Source of the DNA: Caballeronia mineralivorans PML1(12)
GTDB taxonomy: Bacteria > Pseudomonadota > Gammaproteobacteria > Burkholderiales > Burkholderiaceae
Reading direction: 5' to 3'
NCBI RefSeq assembly: GCF_001028175.1
Contig: NZ_AEJF01000209.1
Coordinates: 19,501 to 83,500 of the forward strand
Length of the DNA: 64,000 nucleotides
The notes beneath the pieces are model-generated. The model worked only from the letters and a program-made list of their open reading frames with translations, was not told the origin of the DNA and searched no databases. Below, in pieces: positions 18,520-25,927 of this stretch. Within the stretch, counting starts at the first letter, position 1. Every line of letters starts with the position of its first letter. A program made the translations under genes and the position numbers.

Positions 18520-19749
18520 ATGAATAAGCTACCCGTGACTGTTTTGTCGGGCTTTCTGGGTGCAGGAAAGACTACCTTGCTCAATCACATCCTGAACAAT
18601 CGGGAGGGCAGGCGCGTCGCGGTGATCGTCAACGACATGAGCGAGGTCAATATCGACGCCGCGCTGGTTCGCGACGGTGGTGCAGAGCTGGCGCGCACGG
18701 ACGAAAAGCTGGTCGAGATGAGCAACGGCTGTATCTGCTGCACGCTGCGCGAAGACCTGTTACTCGAGGTGAACCGGCTCGCGAAAGAAGGGCGCTTCGA
18801 CTATCTCGTGATCGAATCGACCGGTGTTTCCGAGCCGCTCCCGGTGGCCGAAACCTTTACGTTCGCCGATGAGCAAGGCCAAAGCCTGTCCGATGTCGCG
18901 CGTCTCGACACCATGGTGACGGTGGTGGATGCTTTCAATTTCCTTAAGGACTACAGTTCAGCCGACAGCCTGCATTCGCGCGGTGAATCGATGGGCGCGG
19001 AAGATACGCGCACGGTCGTCGACTTGCTGATCGAACAGGTCGAATTCTGCGATGTGATCGTCCTGAACAAAGTGGATCTTGTCAGCGAGGCCGACCGCCG
19101 TCGCCTGATGACGATCCTGAACGGGCTGAATCCGCGGGCCAGGATCGAGATCGCGGAGTTTGGGAAGCTCGGCCTGGACAAGGTGCTCAATACCAATCTG
19201 TTTGACTTCGATGAAGCGTCCAAGGCGCCCGGTTGGCTCAAGGAATTGCGTGGCGAGCACACGCCCGAGACCGAGGAGTACGGCATCACGCATTTCGTTT
19301 ATCGCGCGCGCAGGCCGTTTCATCCGGAGCGTTTCTGGCAGCTTATCGGGAGCGAATGGCCGGGCGTCGTGCGCTCGAAAGGGCTCTTCTGGCTCGCGAG
19401 CCGGCCGACCTATGTAGGGTCCTGGTCGCAGGCGGGTGGCGTATGCCGGCACGGTGCGATGGGAATGTGGTGGGCAGCCGTACCGAAAGCCTACTGGCCG
19501 GAAGATGCAGAGTCGCTGAAATCGATCGATGACGACTGGGACCCGCAAGTCGGCGACGCGCGGCAGGAGCTGGTGCTGATCGGTATCGATATGGACGAGG
19601 CGGCGTTACGTGGACGTCTGAATGCATGCCTGCTCACCGACGCGGAAATGAGCAAGGGGCCGGAAGCTTGGCATCGATTCACGGACCCTTTTCCCGCATG
19701 GGGTGGCGATGATCAAGGCACGGAACAGGCCTTGGCGTCGCTAAGCTAA
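18520..19749 (+). CDS. zigA: CobW/COG0523-family zinc metallochaperone GTPase
   Basis: Cytoplasmic G3E GTPase of 409 aa that would deliver zinc to client enzymes when zinc is scarce. Features seen: Walker A GFLGAGKTT (residues 11-19), the metal-binding CxCC motif GCICC (70-74), a Walker B-like VIESTG, the specificity motif LNKVDL, and a C-terminal CobW_C domain from about 260. The start at 18520 (MNKLPVTVLSG) matches the family; a longer start at 18493 would run closer to the operator. The Zur-like palindrome just upstream and the divergent TonB receptor operon support zinc-responsive expression. Confidence 0.92.
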   Translation: MNKLPVTVLSGFLGAGKTTLLNHILNNREGRRVAVIVNDMSEVNIDAALVRDGGAELARTDEKLVEMSNGCICCTLREDLLLEVNRLAKEGRFDYLVIESTGVSEPLPVAETFTFADEQGQSLSDVARLDTMVTVVDAFNFLKDYSSADSLHSRGESMGAEDTRTVVDLLIEQVEFCDVIVLNKVDLVSEADRRRLMTILNGLNPRARIEIAEFGKLGLDKVLNTNLFDFDEASKAPGWLKELRGEHTPETEEYGITHFVYRARRPFHPERFWQLIGSEWPGVVRSKGLFWLASRPTYVGSWSQAGGVCRHGAMGMWWAAVPKAYWPEDAESLKSIDDDWDPQVGDARQELVLIGIDMDEAALRGRLNACLLTDAEMSKGPEAWHRFTDPFPAWGGDDQGTEQALASLS

Positions 19750-19754
19750 GAGCT

Positions 19755-20534
19755 TCAACTTCCGCACGAAGGCAGCTCCGCCACTTGTAGCACTTCGCCA
19801 GTCGCTCCGCGTTCGACGAACGCCACCACGCCGGCGTGCTTGTCCTCCGACGTGTAGTCGCCGGAGATCAACGCGCGCCCGTCGACTATCCGCACCGGCC
19901 CGATCCAGCGACGCACCACGCGATCGTGATGCAGCGTCGCACCGCTGTTTTCACCCCCTTTCACCGCGCTGACGAGCTGGTTTTCATACACGGCGGCATA
20001 TGCGACCGCGTCGTCGGGAAGATCCTTGCGAGCTACGAATGCAGCGTTGAATGCGACATGGCCGGGCGCGGAAGAATGTCCATCGATACGGATATCGGCG
20101 AGCGGTGCTTCGCTATTCAACTGCTGAATCCGCGATTCGAAGCTCGCGCCGCTCGACCAGCTGCGCAATTCGCGGCCGCCTACGAAGATCTCCGGCGTGT
20201 AGACGACGTGCCCGCCGCCGGTGGAGGTCAGTTGTTGCTGCCGCGTGGTGAATGCGGGTTGCGCGAAGCGATCCTTCCACGCCCAGCTATCCCAGTAGTC
20301 CACATGCAGCTCCAGCGGCACGATGGTGCTGGTCTTGCGGGCATGATCGAGTTCGCTCAGCCAGTTATCGGCCGGCGGGCAACTGTTGCAGCCCTCGCTT
20401 GTATAGAGTTCGACAAGCGCGGCACGATGCTCAGGGCTGGAGGCGCTACATGCGTTAGCGGAAACAGCGCTGGCAGTGGCGGCGGAAAAGGAGACGAGAA
20501 TCGCGGCAAGAGACAGAATCGATGAAGCACGCAT
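19755..20534 (-). CDS. DUF1223 exported thioredoxin-like protein (putative SigF target)
   Basis: Protein of 259 aa with a signal peptide (about 1-25) and the DUF1223 core: VELYTSEGCNSCPPADNWL, which contains a CxxC pair (CNSC) in a thioredoxin-like setting, followed by HVDYWDSWAWKDRF and VYTPEIFVGG. It is probably a periplasmic redox protein; its substrate is unknown. GGAG precedes the ATG. A perfect GTAACC-N16-CGAA promoter on the same strand at 20670-20695 lies about 136 bp upstream, placing the gene in the regulon of the ECF sigma factor encoded at 24.1-24.7 kb. It is convergent with zigA. Confidence 0.88.
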   Translation of the reverse strand: MRASSILSLAAILVSFSAATASAVSANACSASSPEHRAALVELYTSEGCNSCPPADNWLSELDHARKTSTIVPLELHVDYWDSWAWKDRFAQPAFTTRQQQLTSTGGGHVVYTPEIFVGGRELRSWSSGASFESRIQQLNSEAPLADIRIDGHSSAPGHVAFNAAFVARKDLPDDAVAYAAVYENQLVSAVKGGENSGATLHHDRVVRRWIGPVRIVDGRALISGDYTSEDKHAGVVAFVERGATGEVLQVAELPSCGS

Positions 20535-20669
20535 GACGGACTCCGAAGGTGAAAGGAAAGACGCCGTACGAACGTGGTCCTGTTCGCTATCGTCAGGGTT
20601 GGCGAGCGCCTGCGGTTTGAGTCAGGCCAGCGAATGCCCGATTAAGAAGTCACCTAACCTGAAAGTTAT

Positions 20670-20695
20670 TTCGACGATCCGTAGAAGCGGGTTAC
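20670..20695 (-). promoter_or_regulatory. SigF-type ECF promoter for DUF1223 gene
   Basis: Reading the minus strand: GTAACC, 16 bases, CGAA. Same bipartite pattern and exact spacing as five other sites in this region. The expected transcript start is near 20663, giving a leader of about 130 nt to the ATG at 20534. Confidence 0.75.
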
Positions 20696-20865
20696 AGCGA
20701 GCGTGAAATTCCCTTCATGTGTTCCTGATGACTCGATTCGACAATCTGATCCGAACGGAACACTCGCATAAAACGTATGTGGCACTGCCTGTATAAGAGG
20801 GAACTGCCCAAGCTATGCATGTCGCGCAAGCGCGTGGAGAATGCACCCATGATCTCTTCGCGCGT

Positions 20866-20891
20866 GTAACCACGTCGGCCAATGAGCCGAA
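20866..20891 (+). promoter_or_regulatory. SigF-type ECF promoter upstream of the MFS gene
   Basis: GTAACC (20866-20871), 16 bases, CGAA (20888-20891). It lies 170 bp upstream of the MFS ATG. No other gene is evident between them, so a long leader is implied. Exact match to the local six-site motif. Confidence 0.65.
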
Positions 20892-21061
20892 CTACCGACA
20901 TCATCGTGATCGCAATCGAGAGGCGAGCATCCAATGCTCGTGCTGCTGCGTATTAGCTCGATCAGGCGGCACAACTTAACTCGCCTACGACGGCACCGCC
21001 TAAGCCGCCAGAACCACCGTACATACAGCCGCAGTTCCCGACACAGCATCAGGAGAACGCC

Positions 21062-22654
21062 ATGACCCCGGATATCGCTGCACCCAATGAAGCCGGGCAG
21101 TTGTTGCCATTCCGCGAGTCGGTGCTGGCGATGCTTGGCGTATCGTTCGTCGCGATGCTGGTCGCTCTCGATCAGACGATTGTGGGGACCGCGTTACCGC
21201 GGATCGTCGCCGATCTCAAGGGATTCGATCTCTACGCATGGGTCGCCACGTCATACATGCTGACGTCGGTCATCACGATTCCGATCTTCGGGCGCTTAGG
21301 CGATCTGTTCGGCCGCAAGCCGTTTTTGATGGCCGCGATCGCGCTATTTACGGTTGCGTCGGTCCTGTGCGGCTTGGCCTCCAACATGCTGTTCCTCGTG
21401 ATCGCGCGCGGTCTGCAGGGGATCGGCGGCGGCATTCTGGTGGGCACGATGTTCGCCACCGTCGCGGATCTTTTCCCCGACCCGAAGCTCCGTCTGCGCT
21501 GGCTGGTTTTCGTCAGCTCGGCGTTTGCGCTGGCGAATATCGTCGGCCCGACGCTCGGCGGCATGCTGACCCAATACGGCGGCTGGCGGCTGGTGTTTTT
21601 CGTCAACCTGCCGGTGGGCATCGTCTCGTTGCTGTTCGTGCGCGCTTTCCTGCCGCACCTTCGACGGCCGCGCTCGGGCCTCCCGGTGAAACTGGACTGG
21701 CTCGGGGCGCTCGTGCTGGCTTCGACATTCGGCGTGTTGCAACTGCTGATAGAGTCGGCTCCGGCCAATGGCATCACGCCCACCACGCTGGTGCTCGGCG
21801 TGCTTACGGTGACCGGCTTCGCGGTGCTGTTGTTCTGGGAAAAACGCATGGCTTACCCGATCGTTCCCGTCGACATGCTGATGGATCGAAAGCTCATGGC
21901 CCTGTTTGCGATGGCCGTACTCGGCGGTTTCTCGCTCTTCTCGCTGGTCTTCTACGTGCCTTTGCTGTTTCAAGGCGGCTTCGCGATGTCGCCACATGAC
22001 TCGGGCATGCTGATCACGCCGCTGCTGCTCGGCACGACCGTGGGCAGCGTCGTGAATAACCGCATCGTCACGCGCATCAGGCAAGCGAACGGGGTGATGT
22101 ATATCGGTTTCGCGCTGTTCGCGTGCGCGGCGCTTTGTCTGGTCGCAATCACGGGGACCGTGCCTCACCTCGTGTGGATGGCGTGCATGGGATTCAGTGG
22201 TGTCGGGCTTGGTCTGGTCGTGTCGAACCTCACGCTCTTTTCGCAGCAGCTTGTCGCCCGCGATCATCTCGGCGCGGCGACGGCCTTGCTTCAATCTCTG
22301 CGCATGTTCGGCGGCATGCTCGGCACGGCGATGACCGGCGCCTTGCTCGGCCGCCTCTATACGAGCGGTGTGCACCGGTCGCTCGATACGTATCAGGCAA
22401 CGCAGTGGTTCAAGTCATTCGCGAGCCCCGAGCTGCTGATCGATCGTGCGGAACAGGCGGCGCTCATCGGCCGTCTGATCATGGCGGGTCATGCCGGCGA
22501 CGCGATGATGCAGTCGGCGCGCGGTGCGCTGATCGAATCGATTCATGTGGGACTCGGACTTGCTGCCGCAGCGGCGATCGTGGGGCTTTGCCTTGCGTGG
22601 TTCGTGCCGCCGGTGCGCGTGGACCGGCTGGATACCGGGACACGGAGCCGTTAA
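21062..22654 (+). CDS. MFS drug:H+ antiporter, DHA2/EmrB-QacA type
   Basis: Inner-membrane exporter of 530 aa with about 14 TM segments. Motifs of the family: the TM1 LDQTIVGTALPRIVADL (motif D1), the loop motif A GRLGDLFGRKP (between TM2 and TM3), and the antiporter motif C-like stretch ANIVGPTLGGMLTQYGGWR. It would expel small organic or toxic compounds in exchange for protons. CAGGAGAACGCC precedes the ATG. A SigF-type promoter 170 bp upstream suggests induction with the neighbouring redox genes. It is convergent with the second nrsF gene, which ends 43 bp away. Confidence 0.93.
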   Translation: MTPDIAAPNEAGQLLPFRESVLAMLGVSFVAMLVALDQTIVGTALPRIVADLKGFDLYAWVATSYMLTSVITIPIFGRLGDLFGRKPFLMAAIALFTVASVLCGLASNMLFLVIARGLQGIGGGILVGTMFATVADLFPDPKLRLRWLVFVSSAFALANIVGPTLGGMLTQYGGWRLVFFVNLPVGIVSLLFVRAFLPHLRRPRSGLPVKLDWLGALVLASTFGVLQLLIESAPANGITPTTLVLGVLTVTGFAVLLFWEKRMAYPIVPVDMLMDRKLMALFAMAVLGGFSLFSLVFYVPLLFQGGFAMSPHDSGMLITPLLLGTTVGSVVNNRIVTRIRQANGVMYIGFALFACAALCLVAITGTVPHLVWMACMGFSGVGLGLVVSNLTLFSQQLVARDHLGAATALLQSLRMFGGMLGTAMTGALLGRLYTSGVHRSLDTYQATQWFKSFASPELLIDRAEQAALIGRLIMAGHAGDAMMQSARGALIESIHVGLGLAAAAAIVGLCLAWFVPPVRVDRLDTGTRSR

Positions 22655-22697
22655 AGCGTCAGCTTTATCGGCATCACGAGTCGGTATCACGAGTCGA

Positions 22698-23339
22698 TCA
22701 CCACCGCAGAACCCTGGGGCCGAGCAAACCGCCGAGGACCGTGGGCACCAACATGCCTAGCACGTACCACACGCCCCAGAACGGCACGGTCATCTCTACG
22801 CAATAGAGCGTATAGACCAGCACCGCTTGCGCGCCGCTCAGCAGGCCGGCTGCTGCGCCTGCGATCACCGGTCGAGTCGGCGCCAGCCCCTTCATGGCCC
22901 AGAACACGGCGATGAACGTAGGCGCCGATAGAATCACGATATTCATTGTGCAGACTTGCCAGGTTTTGCCGAGCACGAGTTGAAGCCGCAACGTCGGCGG
23001 CGCCGCGACGATGACAGCAAGCGCCGTCAGCCAGATCAGCACGAGCGGAATGGCCAGCGCGACCCAGGCCATTGCTGTGTCGGCGCCGGGGCGTGAAAGA
23101 CGCATCGCGATGAAAAGCGACGCGCCTACGACGGCAAGCGGGAACGCAACCTTTAACCAGAAGAGGGGGGTTGTCAGCATTTGCGGCATGTCGCCGCGCA
23201 CGCCGTAGATGGCGACGACCATGCAGGCGGCGCCGGTCAACCCGAAGAACAATGCGGTGGCGAAGCGTCGCGCGATGACATGCGGGTCGGTCGGCACGAT
23301 GCCGGTGGCAAGCATCGATACGAACTCGCTGGTTTTCAT
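22698..23339 (-). CDS. NrsF (DUF1109) anti-sigma membrane protein, copy 2
   Basis: Protein of 213 aa with six predicted TM helices in the DUF1109/NrsF family, which holds the cognate ECF sigma factor inactive at the inner membrane. The two conserved Cys positions seen in copy 1 are kept here (TWQVCTMNI and LYCVEMT), consistent with redox or metal sensing. The C-terminal PFWGVWYVLGMLVPTVLGGLLGPRVLRW also matches copy 1. ATG 23339 is preferred to GTG 23345 because GCGGAG stands just upstream of it. Unlike copy 1 it has its own SigF-type promoter (23419-23444) and a palindrome in its leader. Confidence 0.85.
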   Translation of the reverse strand: MKTSEFVSMLATGIVPTDPHVIARRFATALFFGLTGAACMVVAIYGVRGDMPQMLTTPLFWLKVAFPLAVVGASLFIAMRLSRPGADTAMAWVALAIPLVLIWLTALAVIVAAPPTLRLQLVLGKTWQVCTMNIVILSAPTFIAVFWAMKGLAPTRPVIAGAAAGLLSGAQAVLVYTLYCVEMTVPFWGVWYVLGMLVPTVLGGLLGPRVLRW

Positions 23340-23394
23340 GACCACTCCGCTGATTGGAAACGACGGCGCTGCCTGCTCTAAGCATTAAGCAGCG

Positions 23395-23412
23395 TCATGC
23401 GCTAGCGCATGA
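23395..23412. promoter_or_regulatory. 18-bp perfect palindrome at the predicted nrsF2 transcript start
   Basis: TCATGCGCTAGCGCATGA is self-complementary over 18 bases. It lies immediately downstream of the -10 element of the nrsF2 promoter, at the place where transcription should begin. It may be a repressor operator or a 5'-end hairpin; sequence alone does not decide. Confidence 0.6.
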
Positions 23413-23418
23413 TTTCTA

Positions 23419-23444
23419 TTCGTTTCCGGCAGTGGCCCGGTTAC
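23419..23444 (-). promoter_or_regulatory. SigF-type ECF promoter for nrsF copy 2
   Basis: On the minus strand GTAACC (23439-23444), 16 bases, CGAA (23419-23422). It lies in the 131-bp gap between the two nrsF genes, about 80 bp upstream of the copy-2 start, so copy 2 can be induced separately from sigF and copy 1. Confidence 0.75.
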
Positions 23445-23476
23445 GCCCGCGTGATAATTTTTATGATTTGGTCCGC

Positions 23477-24118
23477 CTACCAGCGCAGGAATCGCGGTCC
23501 GAGCAACGCGCCGATGAGCGTGGCAAGCGTCATCCCGAGCATGTACCAGACGGCCCAGAACGCGACGCTCATCTCCGGGCAATGGAAGCAATAGGCCATC
23601 GTCGCGATGGTCCCCGCGAGCATGCCGCCTGCTGCACCGGCGAGCCGTAGCCGGGTGGGTGCGAGTCCACGAATTGCCCAGAACACGGCGACAAACGCGG
23701 GCACTGACAGCAACAGGATATTGAACGGGCAGGTACGCCACGTGTAGCCCATGACGAGCGGAATGCGTGCATCGGGGGAGGCGAGACACAAGACGGCTAC
23801 CGCCGCGCTCCACACTACGAGGACGGGCACCGCGGGCAGCGCCCAGAACTTGCCGATGGTCGTCCCGGGCCGCGACAACCTCGCCGCCAGGAACAATGCG
23901 GTCGCGGCGAGCGTTGTCGGGAACGCGAACTTGGCCCAGAAGATGGGCGTGCGCGACACCACGGCGATGTCCGGCCGCACGCCGAAAATCACTGCCATCA
24001 GCACGAGCGCGCCCAGCCCGCCTAGTGCGATTGCACGCACGAAGCGCCGCGCGGGAACGCGGGAGTCGACGGGCGCCACGCCAGTCGATAGAAGCGAAAT
24101 CAGGTCCTCGGTTTTCAT
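23477..24118 (-). CDS. nrsF: NrsF (DUF1109) anti-sigma membrane protein, copy 1
   Basis: Six-TM inner-membrane protein of 213 aa, the cognate anti-sigma factor of the ECF sigma gene that overlaps it by 4 bp (ATGA). Conserved Cys residues occur in TWRTCPFNI and YCFHCPEMS; copy 1 thus has an extra Cys beside the second site (CFHC). In the family these residues are thought to sense oxidants or metals and release the sigma factor. The C-terminal segment VAFWAVWYMLGMTLATLIGALLGPRFLRW matches copy 2. Expression with sigF gives the usual stoichiometric pair. Confidence 0.9.
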   Translation of the reverse strand: MKTEDLISLLSTGVAPVDSRVPARRFVRAIALGGLGALVLMAVIFGVRPDIAVVSRTPIFWAKFAFPTTLAATALFLAARLSRPGTTIGKFWALPAVPVLVVWSAAVAVLCLASPDARIPLVMGYTWRTCPFNILLLSVPAFVAVFWAIRGLAPTRLRLAGAAGGMLAGTIATMAYCFHCPEMSVAFWAVWYMLGMTLATLIGALLGPRFLRW

Positions 24119-24687
24119 GCGGTGCCTCGAATCTTTGCTGCCAGCGCCTTCAGTCCACGGTGAATGCCCACTTTAACAGCCGACTCCGACATACCCGTCA
24201 GTGCCGCGGTTTCGGTCACGGAGAGCCCTTGCAGCTTCACGTGAAGGATCGGCAACCGGTGACGGTCCGGCAACTGTTCGAGCAATTTGCCGACATCGCG
24301 TTTTGCATCGGTGGGTTCTTCATCCGAGGTCGCGAAAATCTCGAGCGTGTCGTCCAGCGGATCGTTCAATGCTTCACGCCGCGCTCTCGCGCGGAAAAAA
24401 TCCATCAGTTTATATCGCGCGATTGCATGCACCCAGGCAGTCAGCGGCTCGTCGGGACGATAGGTGTGGCGGCTGTTATGCACGGCCAGCAGGATTTCCT
24501 GCACGACATCTTCGATATCGTCCTGCAGGTAATAAATGCGCTTTCGCAGGAAACCGCGCAGGTGTCCGGTCAAGTCGTCGAGGAACGCCCGATAGGCGAC
24601 GGCGTCGCCATTCAGGCCGCGTATGAACAACGCCCTCAGCCGTTCTTCGACGCCAGGCACAGAACCACTTTGTATTATTCGCTTCAT
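24115..24687 (-). CDS. sigF: ECF RNA polymerase sigma factor, SigF type
   Basis: Alternative sigma factor, 190 aa from the longest start. Region 2 (about 35-100) contains DIEDVVQEILLAVHNSRHTY and AWVHAIARYKLMDFFR; region 4 (about 130-185) ends with LSVTETAALTGMSESAVKVGIHRGLKAL, a helix-turn-helix for the -35 element. The order sigF then nrsF matches the Caulobacter-type SigF-NrsF system. A GTAACC-N16-CGAA promoter (24678-24703) overlaps the ATG at 24687, so a transcript from it would start inside the reading frame. The functional start may therefore be GTG 24660, giving 181 aa. The gene appears autoregulated. Confidence 0.92.
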   Translation of the reverse strand: MKRIIQSGSVPGVEERLRALFIRGLNGDAVAYRAFLDDLTGHLRGFLRKRIYYLQDDIEDVVQEILLAVHNSRHTYRPDEPLTAWVHAIARYKLMDFFRARARREALNDPLDDTLEIFATSDEEPTDAKRDVGKLLEQLPDRHRLPILHVKLQGLSVTETAALTGMSESAVKVGIHRGLKALAAKIRGTA

Positions 24688-24703
24688 CGCGGAATCGGGT
24701 TAC
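24678..24703 (-). promoter_or_regulatory. SigF-type ECF promoter, autoregulatory, overlapping the sigF start
   Basis: On the minus strand GTAACC (24698-24703), 16 bases, CGAA (24678-24681). The CGAA element lies in codons 3-4 of the longest sigF frame, which argues for a downstream start codon. Exact match to the five other sites. Confidence 0.8.
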
Positions 24704-25013
24704 AGCGCGCTTCAAATAAATTGCGACGGGCGTGTCGATTGATCTCGACGTTCCCAGCGCCGGGGACGAATACGGTTCGTGGCGGCAATACTACTGCAGG
24801 TATTTCACGATGTGAGCAACGCCGGGTCATGCAGCGCGTGGCTCGTCGCTCCAGATTCTGGGCCGGAGATTACCGCGATTTTAATGTTGGGATCGGTTTT
24901 AGCTGCAGTATGGACGATCGCGTTAGCGCGGCCAAAGCCGCGCTAACGTAAGCCGCAGAACCGGCGGCCTGCTGCTGTCGATCGTTTTGGGTCGAAATAG
25001 CCGCCTGGCGCGC
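24688..25013. other. Intergenic region with a 12-bp hairpin behind the GST gene
   Basis: The right part, 24921-24932 and 24937-24948 (CGTTAGCGCGGC and its complement, loop CAAA), forms a perfect 12-bp stem-loop 66 bp after the GST stop codon. No U-run follows on either strand, so it may be a weak terminator or RNA-stabilising stem. The left end holds the sigF promoter. I see no gene. Confidence 0.55.
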
Positions 25014-25718
25014 TTAAAGCGTGGTCTCGGCATAATTCGATGGGAACAGTGCCCGCCGTGCCGCTTCGTCCATCTCTCGCTTGAACGTAAAGTCGCGGCC
25101 CACCGCGCGCGCTCGTGCAACGGCCGGTCGTGCACTGATTGCATCGAAGAAACGGCGCAGATTCGGGAATGCGGCAAGCGGCTCCTCGGTGGCCAATACC
25201 CGCGGCGCGCGTTCGAGCCATCCCCAGGCGGACATATCGACAATCGAATAATCGCTTCCCACGATGTATTCGCGCTTCGACAAGTGCTCGTCAAGCACGC
25301 GATAGTGCCGCTCGATCTCCCGCCGATACCGATTGATCGCGTAGGGGATTTTCTCCGGTGCGGCATGCTGGAAGTGCACCGCCTGACCCGAAAAGGGACC
25401 GAGTCCCGAGCTGATAAAGAACAGCCACGACAACAACTCGGGCCGCTCCGCGGGCGTGCCGGCAAAGCGCTGCGTTTTGTCGGCGAGGTACAGCAGGATG
25501 GCGCTGGAATCGAACACCCGTGCTTCGGTTCCACCGGGGCCGTCGGTATCGACGATCGCGGGCACCTTGCCGTTCGGGTTAATGCTCCTGAATGCAGGCA
25601 GATGTTGCTCGCCCTTGCTGGTATCGACGGGACACACTTCGTATTCCAGTCCGCTCTCTTCGAGAAAGAGCGCGACCTTGGCGGGATTCGGCGTTGGGTG
25701 AAAGTAGAAACGGATCAT
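25014..25718 (-). CDS. Glutathione S-transferase family protein
   Basis: Cytoplasmic protein of 234 aa with an N-terminal thioredoxin-fold GST domain (about 1-85: FHPTPNPAKVALFLEESGLEYE, INPNGKVPAIVD, DSSAILLYLADKT) and an all-helical C-terminal domain (about 95-215, with YIVGSDYSIVDMSAWGWLERA). The catalytic-site loop PTPNPAKVALF resembles YfcG/YghU-like bacterial GSTs, which often have disulfide or peroxide reductase activity. It is divergent from a TetR regulator 209 bp away, its probable controller. I see no SigF-type promoter in front of it, so it is not an obvious member of the surrounding regulon. Confidence 0.9.
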   Translation of the reverse strand: MIRFYFHPTPNPAKVALFLEESGLEYEVCPVDTSKGEQHLPAFRSINPNGKVPAIVDTDGPGGTEARVFDSSAILLYLADKTQRFAGTPAERPELLSWLFFISSGLGPFSGQAVHFQHAAPEKIPYAINRYRREIERHYRVLDEHLSKREYIVGSDYSIVDMSAWGWLERAPRVLATEEPLAAFPNLRRFFDAISARPAVARARAVGRDFTFKREMDEAARRALFPSNYAETTL

Positions 25719-25855
25719 GTCGTCCTTGAGTGATGAGTTTGATAAGGCCGTTTTTCAGCGCCGCTAGTTGGCGAGTCAGGTTCGCAATAAATTTGTAAGA
25801 CTCGCGCGGAGACAAAGTATTTATCGCCTGATTAGCGCTGCCGTTTGCATTTTAG

Positions 25856-25865
25856 ATCGATCGAT
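25856..25865. promoter_or_regulatory. Candidate TetR operator (10-bp palindrome)
   Basis: ATCGATCGAT lies in the 209-bp gap between the divergent GST and TetR genes, in an AT-rich stretch 63 bp before the TetR start. A local regulator binding here is plausible, but short palindromes of this type occur by chance. Confidence 0.25.
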
Positions 25866-25927
25866 TTAGAATATCTTAACGAAACCCGAATGGCAATATC
25901 GCCTCGGTCATGGGAGTGAAGGACCGC

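Larger units (their letters stand above)
20535..21061. other. Divergent intergenic region carrying two SigF-type promoters
   Basis: This region lies between the DUF1223 gene (minus) and the MFS gene (plus). It holds one GTAACC-N16-CGAA promoter on each strand, at 20670-20695 (minus) and 20866-20891 (plus), pointing at the two flanking genes. A possible 80-aa frame at 20692-20934 (minus) lies across the plus-strand promoter, has no ribosome site and is not annotated as a gene. Confidence 0.6.

Noticed and set aside
20692..20934. 80-codon minus-strand frame upstream of DUF1223
   Set aside because: The translation looks protein-like, but there is no ribosome site and a plus-strand SigF-type promoter lies inside it. 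I keep the region as regulatory.
24921..24948. 12-bp hairpin as a standard intrinsic terminator for GST
   Set aside because: The stem is perfect, but no U-run follows on the minus strand; recorded only as part of the intergenic entry.
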